NCBI RefSeq assembly: GCF_003258945.1
Contig: NZ_QLIX01000027.1
Location: 1-58,147 of the forward strand
Direction: 5' to 3'
DNA length: 58,147 nucleotides
Source of the DNA: Roseicella frigidaeris
Lineage (GTDB): Bacteria; Pseudomonadota; Alphaproteobacteria; Acetobacterales; Acetobacteraceae
Part shown: piece after piece, positions 1-7,919 of the stretch
Numbering within the stretch: the stretch's first letter is position 1
Layout of the letters: the number at the start of each line of letters is the position of its first letter
Translations under genes and position numbers: made by a program
The notes under the pieces: model-generated
The model's input: the letters and a program-made list of their open reading frames with translations, nothing else
Database searches by the model: none
Told to the model about the DNA's origin: nothing

Positions 1-99
1 CACAACTCACCTGACCAGACCGAAAACCCCGCTCCTCCATCCACAACCCGGGTCAATTCCTCATGGCAATCCCGGGTCAGCTCTCACTGGCATTCAACA
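1..99. mobile_element. IS21-type terminal repeat, outer part only (left edge)
   Basis: Two tandem copies of a GGGTCA...TGGCA unit lie at 50-69 and 74-92, and the segment ends in TCAACA at 94-99. The right window edge carries the same kind of units in inverted orientation, ending TGTTGA. Multiple short repeats of this type at both termini are typical of IS21-family elements. The element body would extend leftward out of the window, and no istA/istB is visible. It lies 24 bp past the stop of eexN, where virB6 would be expected. Family assignment is inference from the repeats alone. Confidence 0.6.
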
Positions 100-122
100 G
101 CGGGTGAAGATGTCCCAGCCGT

Positions 123-680
123 TCACGAGCGCGGCCTCCGCGCCTCGGCCTCGGCGGCGCGCGCGGCGTCGCAGTAGAAGCGGGCCTGCTGCTCGGCCGT
201 CATGCGGCCGCAGTAGCTGAGCTGGCGCGCCCGCTCGACCGGCCGGGTAGCCCAGTAGCGCGGGCTCGTCGGCGAGGTGAGGTCGCCCTGGTTGCGGCGG
301 GCCTCGGCCTCCGCTCGGCGCGTCCGCTCCGCGTCGGGCGTGGCCGCAGGCGCCTCGGGCCGCATCCCGGCGCGGGCCCGCGCCTCGCGCTCGGCGACGA
401 CGATCCGGGCCTGGTCGGCGTTCACGCAGTCCGGGGTGCCGCGCAGCCGGCCTGGATCGTCCCGGCAGGCACGCGTGACGGCCTCCAGCGCCCAGGGGTT
501 GGCGACGTACCAGGAGACCGTCCGCCGCTCCTGCGGCGGCAGCGGCTGCGCCACCCCGAGCGCCGAGCTCAGCGCCAGGAAGGCGAGCGTCCACAGCAGC
601 AGCCCCAGCCCCCCGAGCAGGTCAGGGTCGAGCAGCCGCGGTGCCTGGCACCGCGGCACGAAGCACCCGCGCCGGATCAT
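123..680 (-). CDS. eexN: EexN-family entry-exclusion protein
   Basis: This 185-residue protein probably sits in the inner membrane and blocks redundant conjugative entry. One hydrophobic segment spans about residues 20-45. It is followed by the EexN signature: a V-x-W-Y stretch, then a Cys near 72, a DPGRLRGTPDCVNA motif around 75-88 and a charged helical tail. Most EexN proteins are lipoproteins, but no clear lipobox Cys is visible here, so it may be anchored by its helix. The ATG at 680 overlaps the virB5 stop (ATGA), and position after virB5 is the usual eex slot in VirB operons. The next gene, virB6, is missing because the IS21-like end begins 24 bp downstream. Confidence 0.75.
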   Translation of the reverse strand: MIRRGCFVPRCQAPRLLDPDLLGGLGLLLWTLAFLALSSALGVAQPLPPQERRTVSWYVANPWALEAVTRACRDDPGRLRGTPDCVNADQARIVVAEREARARAGMRPEAPAATPDAERTRRAEAEARRNQGDLTSPTSPRYWATRPVERARQLSYCGRMTAEQQARFYCDAARAAEAEARRPRS

Positions 681-1432
681 CGCCACCACCCCCGGCCGCG
701 CGCCTCCTCGAGGATCTCGTCGATGCTCTGCTGGAGGCGCTCCTCGCGCTGCTGCTCGCGCACCTGCGTCTGCGCGATGAGGTAGGTCTGGATGTTCTGC
801 GCCTGGACCTGCTGGTTCTGGATGTAGGCCTGCTCGACGCCGAGCCGGGCGATCAGCGCCTCGCGCTCCGACGGGTCCGGCGCGCCGTCGATGCGGCCTT
901 GCAACTCCGCGAGGCCGGCGACGCGCTCCGCCGCCGACTGGTAGAGCTGGAGGGCGAGCGCCTGCGCGCCGGCCAAGCCGCCGCCGTTGGCGGCGATCTG
1001 GCGCGTGGTCCAGGTGTCGTCGCGCGGCGCGTAGACGGTGTTGCCGTTCAGCGTGCCCGTGTAGAGGCCAGACAGCGAGTTCAGCATGCCGCCCGCGCCG
1101 CCCGTGCCGTTCATCAGGCTCTGCGCGGCGTAGGGGTTGATCGGCAGCGGGTTGCGGATGCCGAGCATGTTCAGCGCCGAGACGGCGCTGCCGAGGTCTG
1201 TGACCCGCGTGATGGCCTGGTAGGTCATCACGAGCTGGTCGTACTGCTGCTTCATCTGCTGAAGCTGGCGGACCATGTCGGCCGCCTGCTGCGCCCAGGC
1301 GAGATTGTCGGTCAGCTCCTGCCGGCAGGTCGGGCAGACGACGGTCCACTGCGCGCGGGCCGGCGGGGCTGCCGCGGCGGAGAGGACAGCGAGCGCGGCG
1401 GCCACGGCCGCCCTGGTGGGGACGCGCGTCAT
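677..1432 (-). CDS. virB5: VirB5-like minor pilin / pilus-tip protein
   Basis: The product is a 251-residue secreted T4SS component. An N-terminal signal peptide (basic start, Ala-rich core, AQA-type cleavage near residue 27) is followed by CPTC and a long Gln-rich helical region (AWAQQAADMVRQLQQMKQQYDQL) typical of VirB5/TrbJ. The C-terminal half is again helical and Gln/Glu-rich, predicted to form the antiparallel bundle of VirB5 proteins at the pilus tip. The ATG at 1432 was chosen because it begins the signal peptide and overlaps the virB4 stop by 4 bp; longer upstream extensions are antisense-like GC-rich frame. Confidence 0.85.
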   Translation of the reverse strand: MTRVPTRAAVAAALAVLSAAAAPPARAQWTVVCPTCRQELTDNLAWAQQAADMVRQLQQMKQQYDQLVMTYQAITRVTDLGSAVSALNMLGIRNPLPINPYAAQSLMNGTGGAGGMLNSLSGLYTGTLNGNTVYAPRDDTWTTRQIAANGGGLAGAQALALQLYQSAAERVAGLAELQGRIDGAPDPSEREALIARLGVEQAYIQNQQVQAQNIQTYLIAQTQVREQQREERLQQSIDEILEEARGRGWWR

Positions 1433-3945
1433 GCGGGGACCTCCTCCTCCGTGGCGGCACGGCGCCGCCGGAACTCGTGCTCGAGCCGGCGCGGGTCGGC
1501 CCGCACCTCCTCGGGGAGCGCCTCGTAGGCGCGAAGCGCGGCCTCGCCGGCCGAGAGCGCGGCGAGCTGCGGCAGGCCGCGCAGGCGCAGCTCCGCGACG
1601 AGGCTCTCGCGCCCCTTGCACACGAGGAACTGGCCGGAGCCCTTCCCGAGCGCCCGCAGCGCGGCGAACTCACCCGGCGTGCGCTTCAGCCGGCCGACGT
1701 AGTCCTCCTCCGAGGCGCGCGGGTTCGGCAGGTGGATCTGGTTCGGGCACTGCTCCAGCAGCTCGGCGGCGATCGCGCTGTTCGCCGCGTCCGAGGGCGA
1801 CTGCGTGATGAACACGACGACGCCGTTCTTCGAGCGGATGGTGCGCAGCTGCGCCGCGATCGGCCGGTAGAAGGCCGGGTCCTCCAGCACCCGCCAGCCC
1901 TCGTCCACGGGCAGCAGCAGGCGCCGGCGGCCGTCGAGGTGCAGGCCGATGCGGTGGAAGAGGTAGAGCAGGGTGGGCGCCGCCGCGCGGCCGTTCTTCA
2001 GGACGTCGGTGGCGTCGAGGCCGACCGTGCCACCCGAGAGGTCGAGCGCGTCGCGCGGCGCGTCCAGCACCCAGCCGAGCTCGCCGCCCCAGCACCACTT
2101 CAGGAGGCGCGCCCCGGCGCCGTCCACGTCCACGTCGGGGGCGAGGAAGGCCGCCACCTCCGCGAGCCGCCGGTGCTCGGGCGGGTTCTCCATGACGGTG
2201 CGGATGCCGAGCGCCAGCAGCCGCTCCTCCTCCGGCGTCAGGTCGCGCCAGCCGCCCTGGAGGATGCAGCCGCGCAGGAGGTCGAGGAGGAAGTCGAGGT
2301 TCGCCGGGGTCGGCTCCAGCCCCTTGAGCGGCGCGAACATCGGGTTGCCGCCGCCCATCACCGCGTAGGGCGCGCCGAGGTGCCCGAACAGCACCCGCCA
2401 ACCCTGCTTGTGGTCGAGCCCGACGACGTCCGCCCGCCCCGCCGTGCAGGCGATGAGCGCGCCGACGAGCGTCGTCTTGCCAGAGCCGGTCTCCCCGGTG
2501 ATGAGGGTGTTGCCGACGGCGTCGTCGCCCTCCCCGTCGTGCCAGTGGAAGGGGTAGGCCGTGCCGGCCGTGGTGCGAAGGGTGAGGATCGGCGCGCCCC
2601 AGCGCGAGCGCGGCACGCCGCGCGCCGGCCCGTGCAGCGGCGCCATGGCGGCGAGGTTGCGGGTGGACAGCGCCCCGGGCCGGGCGCGCAGGCGGTGGTT
2701 GCCCGCGAGCTGCGACAGCCAAGCCGCCATCAGCGCCTTGTTCTCGCGCGCGACCGCCGCCCCGCAGTTGGCGAGCGTCTTCCAGGCCGCGTTCACCACG
2801 TCGTCGAGCGGGTTCCGGCCTGGCCCGCCGGTCGCGTCGTCCAGCGCCGCCTCGACCCGAGCCGCGGCGACGGAGCCGAGGCCGGCGCCCCGCAGCGCCG
2901 CCGCGAAGCGCCGGTACCACGGCAGCGCGCCGCCGGCGCGGTCCGAGAAGACGGCGAGCGAGACGCTGTGCGCCCCCATGGCCATCCGCCCGGAGGCGAC
3001 GCGGTCCGCGGCCTCGTCGAGCTCGGCGATCTGGCTGCGCGCCTTGTCGCCGGCCCAGACCATCTTGTTCTGCTGGCGGGTGAGCAGGCCGATCCCGCCC
3101 GAGCGGGTCAGCGGCTCGAAGTGGTGGAGGAGGGTGCAGCGGAACGGGGCCCGCTCGACCTCACCGAGCATCCCGGGGAAGGTGAGCGAGGGGTAGCCCT
3201 TGAAGGTGAGGATAGCGGCGAACTGGGTGTAGCCGGGGCCGCGCAGTTCCACCGTCTCGTAGTGGAACGCCACCTCCTCGGCGAACATTGCCTCGGCGAG
3301 CCGGCCCGTGGTGAGCGGGACGGGGCGCCAGACGCCGGTCGCCGCGAAGGCGAGGGCCTCCCCGATCTCGCTGAAGACCTGCCGGCCCCGCTCCGCCAGG
3401 CCGAGCGGCCGGGGGCCGTAGTCGGCCAGTTCCGAGAGGAGCCAGTCGCAGACCCGCTCAAGGTGGCGGGCGCGGTCGATCGCCCGCTCGCCGGCGGCGT
3501 CCGCGCCGCGCTTCCGTGCCCTGCGCCGCGCCCACCACTCCGCTCCGGCGCCGGCGGCGGGCCGCAGGTGGAGCCCGAGGAAGAGCCGGTTCTCGTAGAG
3601 GAGGCCGTCCAGCAGGCGTTCGCGGTAGCCGGCGGCGAAGGCCCGCGCGAAGGGGGTGAGCCGCGGGTCGGGCTCCGGGACGGTGTCGGGATCGGCGAGG
3701 CTGCGGCAGAGGTAGACCGAGACCACGAGCCGGTCGCCGGCGGGCACGTTGAGCAGGGTGCCGTTGAGGCGCTCCACCCGCTCGAGCAGGTCGGCGTCGC
3801 TCGCCGTCTCGGCCGACAGGCCATCGAGCGCGAGCATGGCGTAGGCGCCGTCGTCGGAGAGCCGCAGCACGCGGTCGGTGAGGTGGCCCTCGATCGGGAC
3901 GTGCTCGCCGAGCGTCGGCGCACGGGGCGCGAAGCGGCTAGACAC
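1429..3945 (-). CDS. virB4: VirB4 ATPase of the type IV secretion system
   Basis: This cytoplasmic/inner-membrane AAA+ ATPase powers pilus biogenesis and substrate transfer. From the GTG at 3945 it is 838 residues. The N-terminal CagE/TrbE/VirB4 domain covers roughly residues 1-430. The ATPase domain shows Walker A GETGSGKTT near 482-490, Walker B with LLPVDEGW near 680, and a downstream FITQSPSD segment. The GTG start overlaps the virB3 stop and has an AAGGA-like ribosome site about 13 bases upstream; an in-frame ATG at 3993 would overlap virB3 by 56 bp and is less likely. Length matches the family, and all key motifs are intact. Confidence 0.95.
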   Translation of the reverse strand: MSSRFAPRAPTLGEHVPIEGHLTDRVLRLSDDGAYAMLALDGLSAETASDADLLERVERLNGTLLNVPAGDRLVVSVYLCRSLADPDTVPEPDPRLTPFARAFAAGYRERLLDGLLYENRLFLGLHLRPAAGAGAEWWARRRARKRGADAAGERAIDRARHLERVCDWLLSELADYGPRPLGLAERGRQVFSEIGEALAFAATGVWRPVPLTTGRLAEAMFAEEVAFHYETVELRGPGYTQFAAILTFKGYPSLTFPGMLGEVERAPFRCTLLHHFEPLTRSGGIGLLTRQQNKMVWAGDKARSQIAELDEAADRVASGRMAMGAHSVSLAVFSDRAGGALPWYRRFAAALRGAGLGSVAAARVEAALDDATGGPGRNPLDDVVNAAWKTLANCGAAVARENKALMAAWLSQLAGNHRLRARPGALSTRNLAAMAPLHGPARGVPRSRWGAPILTLRTTAGTAYPFHWHDGEGDDAVGNTLITGETGSGKTTLVGALIACTAGRADVVGLDHKQGWRVLFGHLGAPYAVMGGGNPMFAPLKGLEPTPANLDFLLDLLRGCILQGGWRDLTPEEERLLALGIRTVMENPPEHRRLAEVAAFLAPDVDVDGAGARLLKWCWGGELGWVLDAPRDALDLSGGTVGLDATDVLKNGRAAAPTLLYLFHRIGLHLDGRRRLLLPVDEGWRVLEDPAFYRPIAAQLRTIRSKNGVVVFITQSPSDAANSAIAAELLEQCPNQIHLPNPRASEEDYVGRLKRTPGEFAALRALGKGSGQFLVCKGRESLVAELRLRGLPQLAALSAGEAALRAYEALPEEVRADPRRLEHEFRRRRAATEEEVPA

Positions 3946-4255
3946 CGGACACCAGGTCCTTCGCGCGCCGCGGCGCGCGGTCCGGCAGGGCACGCAGCAC
4001 GCCGCCGATCGTCTGGCCGCGCGTGACGTACCACATGCGCAGCTCGTGGAAGAAGTGCGGGTTGCGGTTCGTCAGCGCCACCATCGGCAGGTGCCAGACG
4101 AAGAAGGTGGCCCACCAGAGCGGGCTGCCGAGCACCATGCCGAGGAGCCAGGTGCCGAAGAGGTTGAGGTAGTAGCCCTCCATCGGCACGCCCCACCGCA
4201 TCGCCGGGCGCGTCGCGGCGAGGAACAGCGTGTCGCGGCTGGCGGCGGGGGACAT
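3938..4255 (-). CDS. virB3: VirB3 inner-membrane T4SS protein
   Basis: A 105-residue protein with the VirB3 pattern: a short N-terminus containing DTLFLAATRPAM, a long hydrophobic stretch at about 28-62 that can form one or two membrane helices, and a polar C-terminus beginning near TNRNPHFFHEL. VirB3 works with VirB4 in pilus assembly. It sits between virB2 (4 bp gap) and virB4 (overlapping), the standard order. The ATG at 4255 gives the expected family length. Confidence 0.9.
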   Translation of the reverse strand: MSPAASRDTLFLAATRPAMRWGVPMEGYYLNLFGTWLLGMVLGSPLWWATFFVWHLPMVALTNRNPHFFHELRMWYVTRGQTIGGVLRALPDRAPRRAKDLVSGV

Positions 4256-4258
4256 CGC

Positions 4259-4474
4259 TCAGCTGCCGATGAAGGTGTTGACGAAATAGGCGCCGGTGAA
4301 GGCGGCGGCGCCGAAGAACATCGCGACGAAGCCGGCCGAGGGCGGCGCCATGCGCGCAGCGGCGGCGAGGAAGGCGATGACGACGCAGGCGATGATGAAG
4401 GCGATCCCGAAGGGACCGACGAGGAACTGCGCGAGGGCCGTCAGCGCGCGGGTCAGGACGTCTCCGCCACCCAT
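4259..4474 (-). CDS. virB2: VirB2-like major pilin
   Basis: A 71-residue, two-helix membrane protein: hydrophobic segments near 22-40 and 45-66 joined by a short RMAPPS loop, matching the mature VirB2/TrbC pilin fold. It is shorter than many VirB2 preproteins and lacks an obvious long cleavable signal peptide, so either the first helix serves as export signal or processing is limited. Its place between virB1 and virB3 is canonical, and the ORF starts 10 bp after the virB1 stop. Confidence 0.85.
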   Translation of the reverse strand: MGGGDVLTRALTALAQFLVGPFGIAFIIACVVIAFLAAAARMAPPSAGFVAMFFGAAAFTGAYFVNTFIGS

Positions 4475-4484
4475 GGGCGATCTC

Positions 4485-5060
4485 CTACCGGCCGGTCACG
4501 AGGTCCCGTCCCGGGCGGCCGCGACCCAGGTCGGGGAGGAGGGGAGGGGGGACCGGCGCCTGGCTGGCGCCGGCGAGCCCGTCGGGGCCGGCGGCGAGCG
4601 CCGCCGCGTGCTGCCCGACGCGGCGGGCGACCGCGGCGGCGTAGCCCGGCGCGCCGCCGACGCGGCCGCTGTTGTAGAGTTGGAAGGCGGCGTCCCGCAG
4701 GTTGCCGGCCAGGTGCGCCGCGCCCGCGCGCATGTTCTCGCAGGGGTCCAGCGCCGTCTCGACGGTGAGGCCGTGGCGGCGCCAGTTGGCGCGGTGCGTG
4801 ATCTGGAACCAGCCGAGCCCGAGCGTGCTGCCCGCCGCGTCGCGCGCGGCGGCGACCGCCACGGCCTCGGCCCGCGTGGTCGGGAACAGGCTCTCGCCCG
4901 TCGCCTCGTCGCGGATGGCGAAGGGGCGAAAGCCGGATTCCCGCTCGGCGACGGCCGCGAGCTCGGGCAACAGACGCCGGTGCTCCTCGGGCAGGCAGCG
5001 CGGGTCGCGCGCGACGCACAGGAACAGCGCCAGGCCGGCGAGCGCCTCGCAGCCGGTCAC
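4485..5060 (-). CDS. virB1: VirB1-like lytic transglycosylase
   Basis: This 191-residue periplasmic muramidase locally opens peptidoglycan for the T4SS. The SLT-fold motifs are present: catalytic Glu in AERESGFRPFAI (about residues 38-49), GLGWFQIT (about 80-87), and AFQLYNSG (about 124-131). The GTG start at 5060 precedes a hydrophobic Cys-containing N-terminus (residues 5-17) that may act as an export signal. The C-terminal ~45 residues are Pro/Gly-rich, as in many VirB1 proteins. It is the first recognised gene of the minus-strand virB operon. Confidence 0.9.
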   Translation of the reverse strand: MTGCEALAGLALFLCVARDPRCLPEEHRRLLPELAAVAERESGFRPFAIRDEATGESLFPTTRAEAVAVAAARDAAGSTLGLGWFQITHRANWRRHGLTVETALDPCENMRAGAAHLAGNLRDAAFQLYNSGRVGGAPGYAAAVARRVGQHAAALAAGPDGLAGASQAPVPPPLLPDLGRGRPGRDLVTGR

Positions 5061-5087
5061 CGCGCACCGCCGGCGCGGCGCGGGTCG

Positions 5088-5477
5088 CTACTCGGGCGGC
5101 GGCGGGTCGGGGACGTCCACGCCGGCCGGCAACGGGCTGTCGTTGGCCTTGACGTGTTTCGTGGTGGCGCCGCGCGGCAGGACCGAGCGCAGCCGCGCGA
5201 GGCGGGGGCAGTCCTCCTCGTGGAGCGAGACGGGCAGCTTGTAGGACATGTCGTCGCGGAGGAAGCGCAGGAGCCGGTCGAGGTCGCGCCAGCCGCGCAC
5301 GCCGGGGCCGCGGAAGAGCGCGATGGCGACGTAGCCGCGCCGCCAGGAGGGCAGGAGGTAGGGCACGTGGTCCACGCCGCCGTCCGGGTCGCGGCGCGCG
5401 ACCACGACGGCGGCCTCGATCCGGCCGCCGCGGAGCAATCCCTCGCGCAGATCCGCTTCGCCGAGCGTGTCGCCCAA
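5088..5477 (-). CDS. Hypothetical protein upstream of virB1
   Basis: I do not recognise this 129-residue protein. It starts with TTG at 5477 and is mixed alpha/beta in appearance, with a central hydrophobic stretch (HVPYLLPSWRRGYVAIALF), an Arg/Leu-rich helix, and a Pro/Asp-rich end (PDPPPPE). No signal peptide or long membrane helix is obvious. It precedes virB1 by 27 bp on the same strand, so it is likely co-transcribed with the transfer operon. Possible roles are a transfer-operon regulator or accessory factor; this is inference from position only. Confidence 0.5.
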   Translation of the reverse strand: MGDTLGEADLREGLLRGGRIEAAVVVARRDPDGGVDHVPYLLPSWRRGYVAIALFRGPGVRGWRDLDRLLRFLRDDMSYKLPVSLHEEDCPRLARLRSVLPRGATTKHVKANDSPLPAGVDVPDPPPPE

Positions 5478-5632
5478 CCCCCGACCGCTCCTCCGATTCG
5501 TGCCGGCGGGAGGCTAGCGAATTCCGCAATCCGGGCGAGGCCCTGGCTGGGCGGGGAGAGGGACGCGGCGGGGGCGCAAACTACCGAAAGCTGCACTGTG
5601 GTCCGGCTCCGAAGGGGCGGAGACGGGCGATG

Positions 5633-5648
5633 CTACCGATGGTGGTAG
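5633..5648. promoter_or_regulatory. CTACC/GGTAG palindrome upstream of transfer operon
   Basis: A perfect CTACC-6 nt-GGTAG inverted repeat lies in the 287-bp gap between the hypothetical genes at 5477 and 5765. A second CTACCGA half-site occurs at 5581. The surrounding 100 bp is less GC-rich than its neighbours. Position suggests an operator controlling the minus-strand virB operon; there is no direct evidence of a binding protein. Confidence 0.3.
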
Positions 5649-5764
5649 AGCGCATACAAGATGCAATCCGATCCAAGTTCGGCCCGAGAGGTAGGACTTT
5701 TCTTCACTCTGCCGTGAAGAACAAAACTGGACTCGAAAGAACGGTCAGAAAGTCGAGACGGGAC

Positions 5765-6379
5765 TCAGCCGCCGCGCCGGGTCAGTGCAGCAGCCAGTGG
5801 GGGTGCCAGTCCAGCCCCGGCGTTCCGTCGGGCTGGAGATGACAAGTCCGCGTTATCGAGCGGGACCGGCCAGAAACACTCCACCTGGCCCTCCTCGCCG
5901 CGGAGCGCGAGGAAGACGACCCGCGTCACCTCGCCGTCCTCGCCCGTCTCGACGGCGAGGCGGAACATCAGCCCCTCCGACCCGCCCGCGTCGCCGAGGG
6001 CCAGCGCCAGTTGCTGCGCCTCGCTCTCCTGCTGGCGGAGCGTGCGCTTCGAGGGCTCCTCCGCGTCGCCGCGGAAGAAGCGCACCGGCACGCCGTCGAT
6101 GAGGAAGACGAAGTGGTGCGTGTGATCCAGCACGCCGAGCCAGCGGTAGCGCCCGCCCTCGGCCGCCTGGCGCAGCCGGTTGCGTGAGAAGGAGTAGGCT
6201 CGGCAGCCGATGGACCAGGCGTCGTCGCCGGCCCAGGGATCGGCCATGGCGACGGCGTCGGCGCGACCGCGGGCCAGCAGGCGCGCGCAGGCCGAGAGGC
6301 GCTCCTCGGTCAGCGCCGGGTGCAGGTCCCAGGGCGTCCGCTGCCCACCTCCTGTCGTGGCGTCCTCTGGCTTGTCCAT
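5765..6379 (-). CDS. Hypothetical plasmid protein
   Basis: A 204-residue soluble protein with no family I can name. It has an N-terminal polar region with WDLHPALTEERL, an Ala/Arg-rich helix, then a beta-rich core (YRWLGVLDHTHHFVFLIDGVPVRFFRG), a Gln/Glu helix, and a second beta-rich part (VTRVVFLALRGEEG). There is no signal peptide or membrane helix. The ATG at 6379 faces away from leader repeat copy 1. Base composition and codon use look native to the plasmid backbone. It could be an early-transfer or maintenance gene, but that is speculation. Confidence 0.55.
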   Translation of the reverse strand: MDKPEDATTGGGQRTPWDLHPALTEERLSACARLLARGRADAVAMADPWAGDDAWSIGCRAYSFSRNRLRQAAEGGRYRWLGVLDHTHHFVFLIDGVPVRFFRGDAEEPSKRTLRQQESEAQQLALALGDAGGSEGLMFRLAVETGEDGEVTRVVFLALRGEEGQVECFWPVPLDNADLSSPARRNAGAGLAPPLAAALTRRGG

Positions 6380-6555
6380 GCCCGCGCAGTATCGGCTCCG
6401 TCGGCCCTGCGTCCAAGCGGCCTTTGGGCGTCTCCCCCGCTTCCGGGGGCCGCACCCTACTCGCAGCCGCCGGCCGCTCCCGGAGCCATGCCGGGCATGT
6501 CTCCGCCCTCCGGGTCACGGCCGCTGACGCAGGACATTGGCCGCGGACGCGGCCC

Positions 6556-6752
6556 GCGCGGGGCACCACGGGGCGCCGCCCCAAGGTGCCCCTCGGCACG
6601 CGGTCTACGGCGCGGCAGGACCCCTCGCTCGCATGGCCCAAAGGGCCACGCTCCCTCCGGGGCCCGGCCGCGCCCGCCCGCATGCCACCCCTCCTTCCCC
6701 GGTCTCGGCGACGCCAGGGAAGCAGCGGGGCTGCTTCCCGCTGCGCAGGAAG
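6556..6752 (+). repeat. Hairpin-rich leader repeat, copy 1 (upstream of DUF932 gene)
   Basis: This ~197-bp element recurs at 40951-41167 and 44268-44493 with roughly 90% identity by eye. It contains a GGGGCG/CGCCCC hairpin near 6570, TGGCCC/GGGCCA around 6634-6648 (loop AAA here), and a perfect 10-bp stem with GGG loop at 6717-6739 just before the ribosome site. Indels between copies shift any reading frame, so it is noncoding. It ends about 18 bp before the ATG at 6770. Copies 2 and 3 extend ~40 bp further upstream than this one. Function unknown; see findings. Confidence 0.85.
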
Positions 6753-6769
6753 AGAAAGGGTTGGCACCA

Positions 6770-7147
6770 ATGTCTTTCATCGGTCGCACCACGATCCTCC
6801 GCCCGAACGGCGTCACCCCGCTGTCGGACGAGGACATCCGCAAGCTCGCGCCCTCCGCCTTTGCCACGGAGGCGCACGAGAGCCGCAGCGCGCGCTACGC
6901 CTACATCCCGACCTCCGAGGTCATCCGCGGCATGCGCGAGGGCGGTTTCCTGCCGATGGCCGCCGGGCATCCTGAAGGCGCTCGGGGTGGTGTTGGTGAT
7001 CGCCGGCGTGAAGCTGATCGGCGTCTATTGACCGGCCCGACGGTGCAACAGGCCGACCCGTGCGGCGGCGCCTTGACCTTCCCCCCATGGAAAGGGCCAG
7101 GCTTGCGCTATGGCAGCGCCGCAACCCAAAGGACCGATAACGGCTGA
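6770..7147 (+). pseudogene. Truncated DUF932-type (phage/plasmid-like) gene
   Basis: The first ~65 codons match the N-terminus of DUF932 proteins: GRTTILRPNGVTPLSDEDIR and later YAYIPTSEVIRGMREGGFLPMAA. Intact members are roughly 250-400 residues. Here the match ends abruptly at about 6963 and the frame runs out into unrelated sequence to a stop at 7147. At the break a different frame (about 6963-7031) encodes a hydrophobic tail, ILKALGVVLVIAGVKLIGVY, which looks like the last helix of some other membrane protein. This is therefore a recombination junction where the metal-resistance cargo joins the backbone. The ATG at 6770 follows leader copy 1. Confidence 0.75.
7073..7103 (+). promoter_or_regulatory. 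CueR/MerR-type promoter-operator
   Basis: TTGACC at 7073-7078 is followed, with the long 19-20 bp spacing typical of MerR-family promoters, by a weak -10 (CAGGCT/AGGCTT around 7098-7104). Within the spacer is an imperfect dyad, ACCTTCC...GGAAAGG, close to known CueR-class operators. The ATG of the ABC permease is at 7110, about where transcription would begin, suggesting a leaderless mRNA. No merR/cueR gene is nearby, so the activator must be encoded elsewhere. Confidence 0.55.
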
Positions 7148-7919
7148 AGGGATCAACTGGATCGGCCTCTGGACCCTCTATCGCCGCGAGGTGCGCCGCT
7201 TCCTGGCGGTAGCGGCGCAAACGGTGGCCGGGCCGGTGGTGACCACGCTCCTCTTTCTCGCCGTCTTTGCCGTTGTCATGAGCCGGCGCGGTCCGCCGCA
7301 GCCGATCGGGGATGTATCCTATCTGGAGTTCCTGGCAGCGGGGTTGGTCGTCATGACCATGGCGCAGAATGCGTTCGCCAACACCTCCTCCTCGCTCCTG
7401 ATCGCCAAGGTCCAGGGCAACATCGTCGATCTTCTGGTGGCGCCCCTCTCGCCGATGGAGCTCGTCGCCGGCTTCGCCCTGGGCGCGGTGACGCGTGGCC
7501 TGCTGGTCGGTGCGGCCGTCGCCCTCGCCATGGGGCCGTTCGTCTCTTTCCGTGTCGCGCACCCGGGCTTCGTCGTTTTCCACGCGTTGGCGGCCTGCCT
7601 GCTGCTCGGGCTGCTCGGCATCCTCGGCGGGCTGTGGGCACAGAAGATGGACCACCTTGGCGCGGTGACCAGCTTCGTCGTGACGCCGCTTACCTTCCTG
7701 TCCGGCACCTTCTACTCGGTCGCCGACCTGCCACCGTCCTTCCAGGCGGTGGCGCATGCCAATCCGTTCTTCTACATGATCGACGGCTTCCGCTACGGCA
7801 TCACCGGCCATGCTGATGGCTCGCTGGCCGTCGGGCTGGCGGTCATGGCCGGCGCCAATCTTCTCCTGGCCGTGGTGAGCTGGCGGCTCATGACGGCCGG
7901 TTGGCGGCTGACCGCCTGA
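7110..7919 (+). CDS. ABC-2 type transporter permease
   Basis: A 269-residue integral membrane protein with six predicted helices in the ABC-2 (NodJ/YadH-like) arrangement: a cytoplasmic N-terminus, TM1 near 38-58, a loop with LIAKVQGNIVDLLVAPLSPMEL between early helices, and the C-terminal SGTFYSVADLPPSFQ segment that precedes the last helices and is diagnostic for these exporters. It overlaps the next gene by 1 bp and pairs with the ATPase at 8570. The CueR-like promoter points to a copper-, silver- or gold-induced export or envelope-repair role; the substrate is not evident from sequence. Confidence 0.85.
   Translation: MAAPQPKGPITAEGINWIGLWTLYRREVRRFLAVAAQTVAGPVVTTLLFLAVFAVVMSRRGPPQPIGDVSYLEFLAAGLVVMTMAQNAFANTSSSLLIAKVQGNIVDLLVAPLSPMELVAGFALGAVTRGLLVGAAVALAMGPFVSFRVAHPGFVVFHALAACLLLGLLGILGGLWAQKMDHLGAVTSFVVTPLTFLSGTFYSVADLPPSFQAVAHANPFFYMIDGFRYGITGHADGSLAVGLAVMAGANLLLAVVSWRLMTAGWRLTA

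Noticed and set aside
5630-5842. Small plus-strand ORF before the hypothetical gene at 5765
   Set aside because: No family match or ribosome site; it overlaps the 3' end of the minus-strand gene and the putative operator.
6537-7031. Apparent proteins within the leader repeats (GHHGAPPR...-type reading)
   Set aside because: The three copies differ by indels that break any common frame, while stems are preserved, so the repeat is noncoding.
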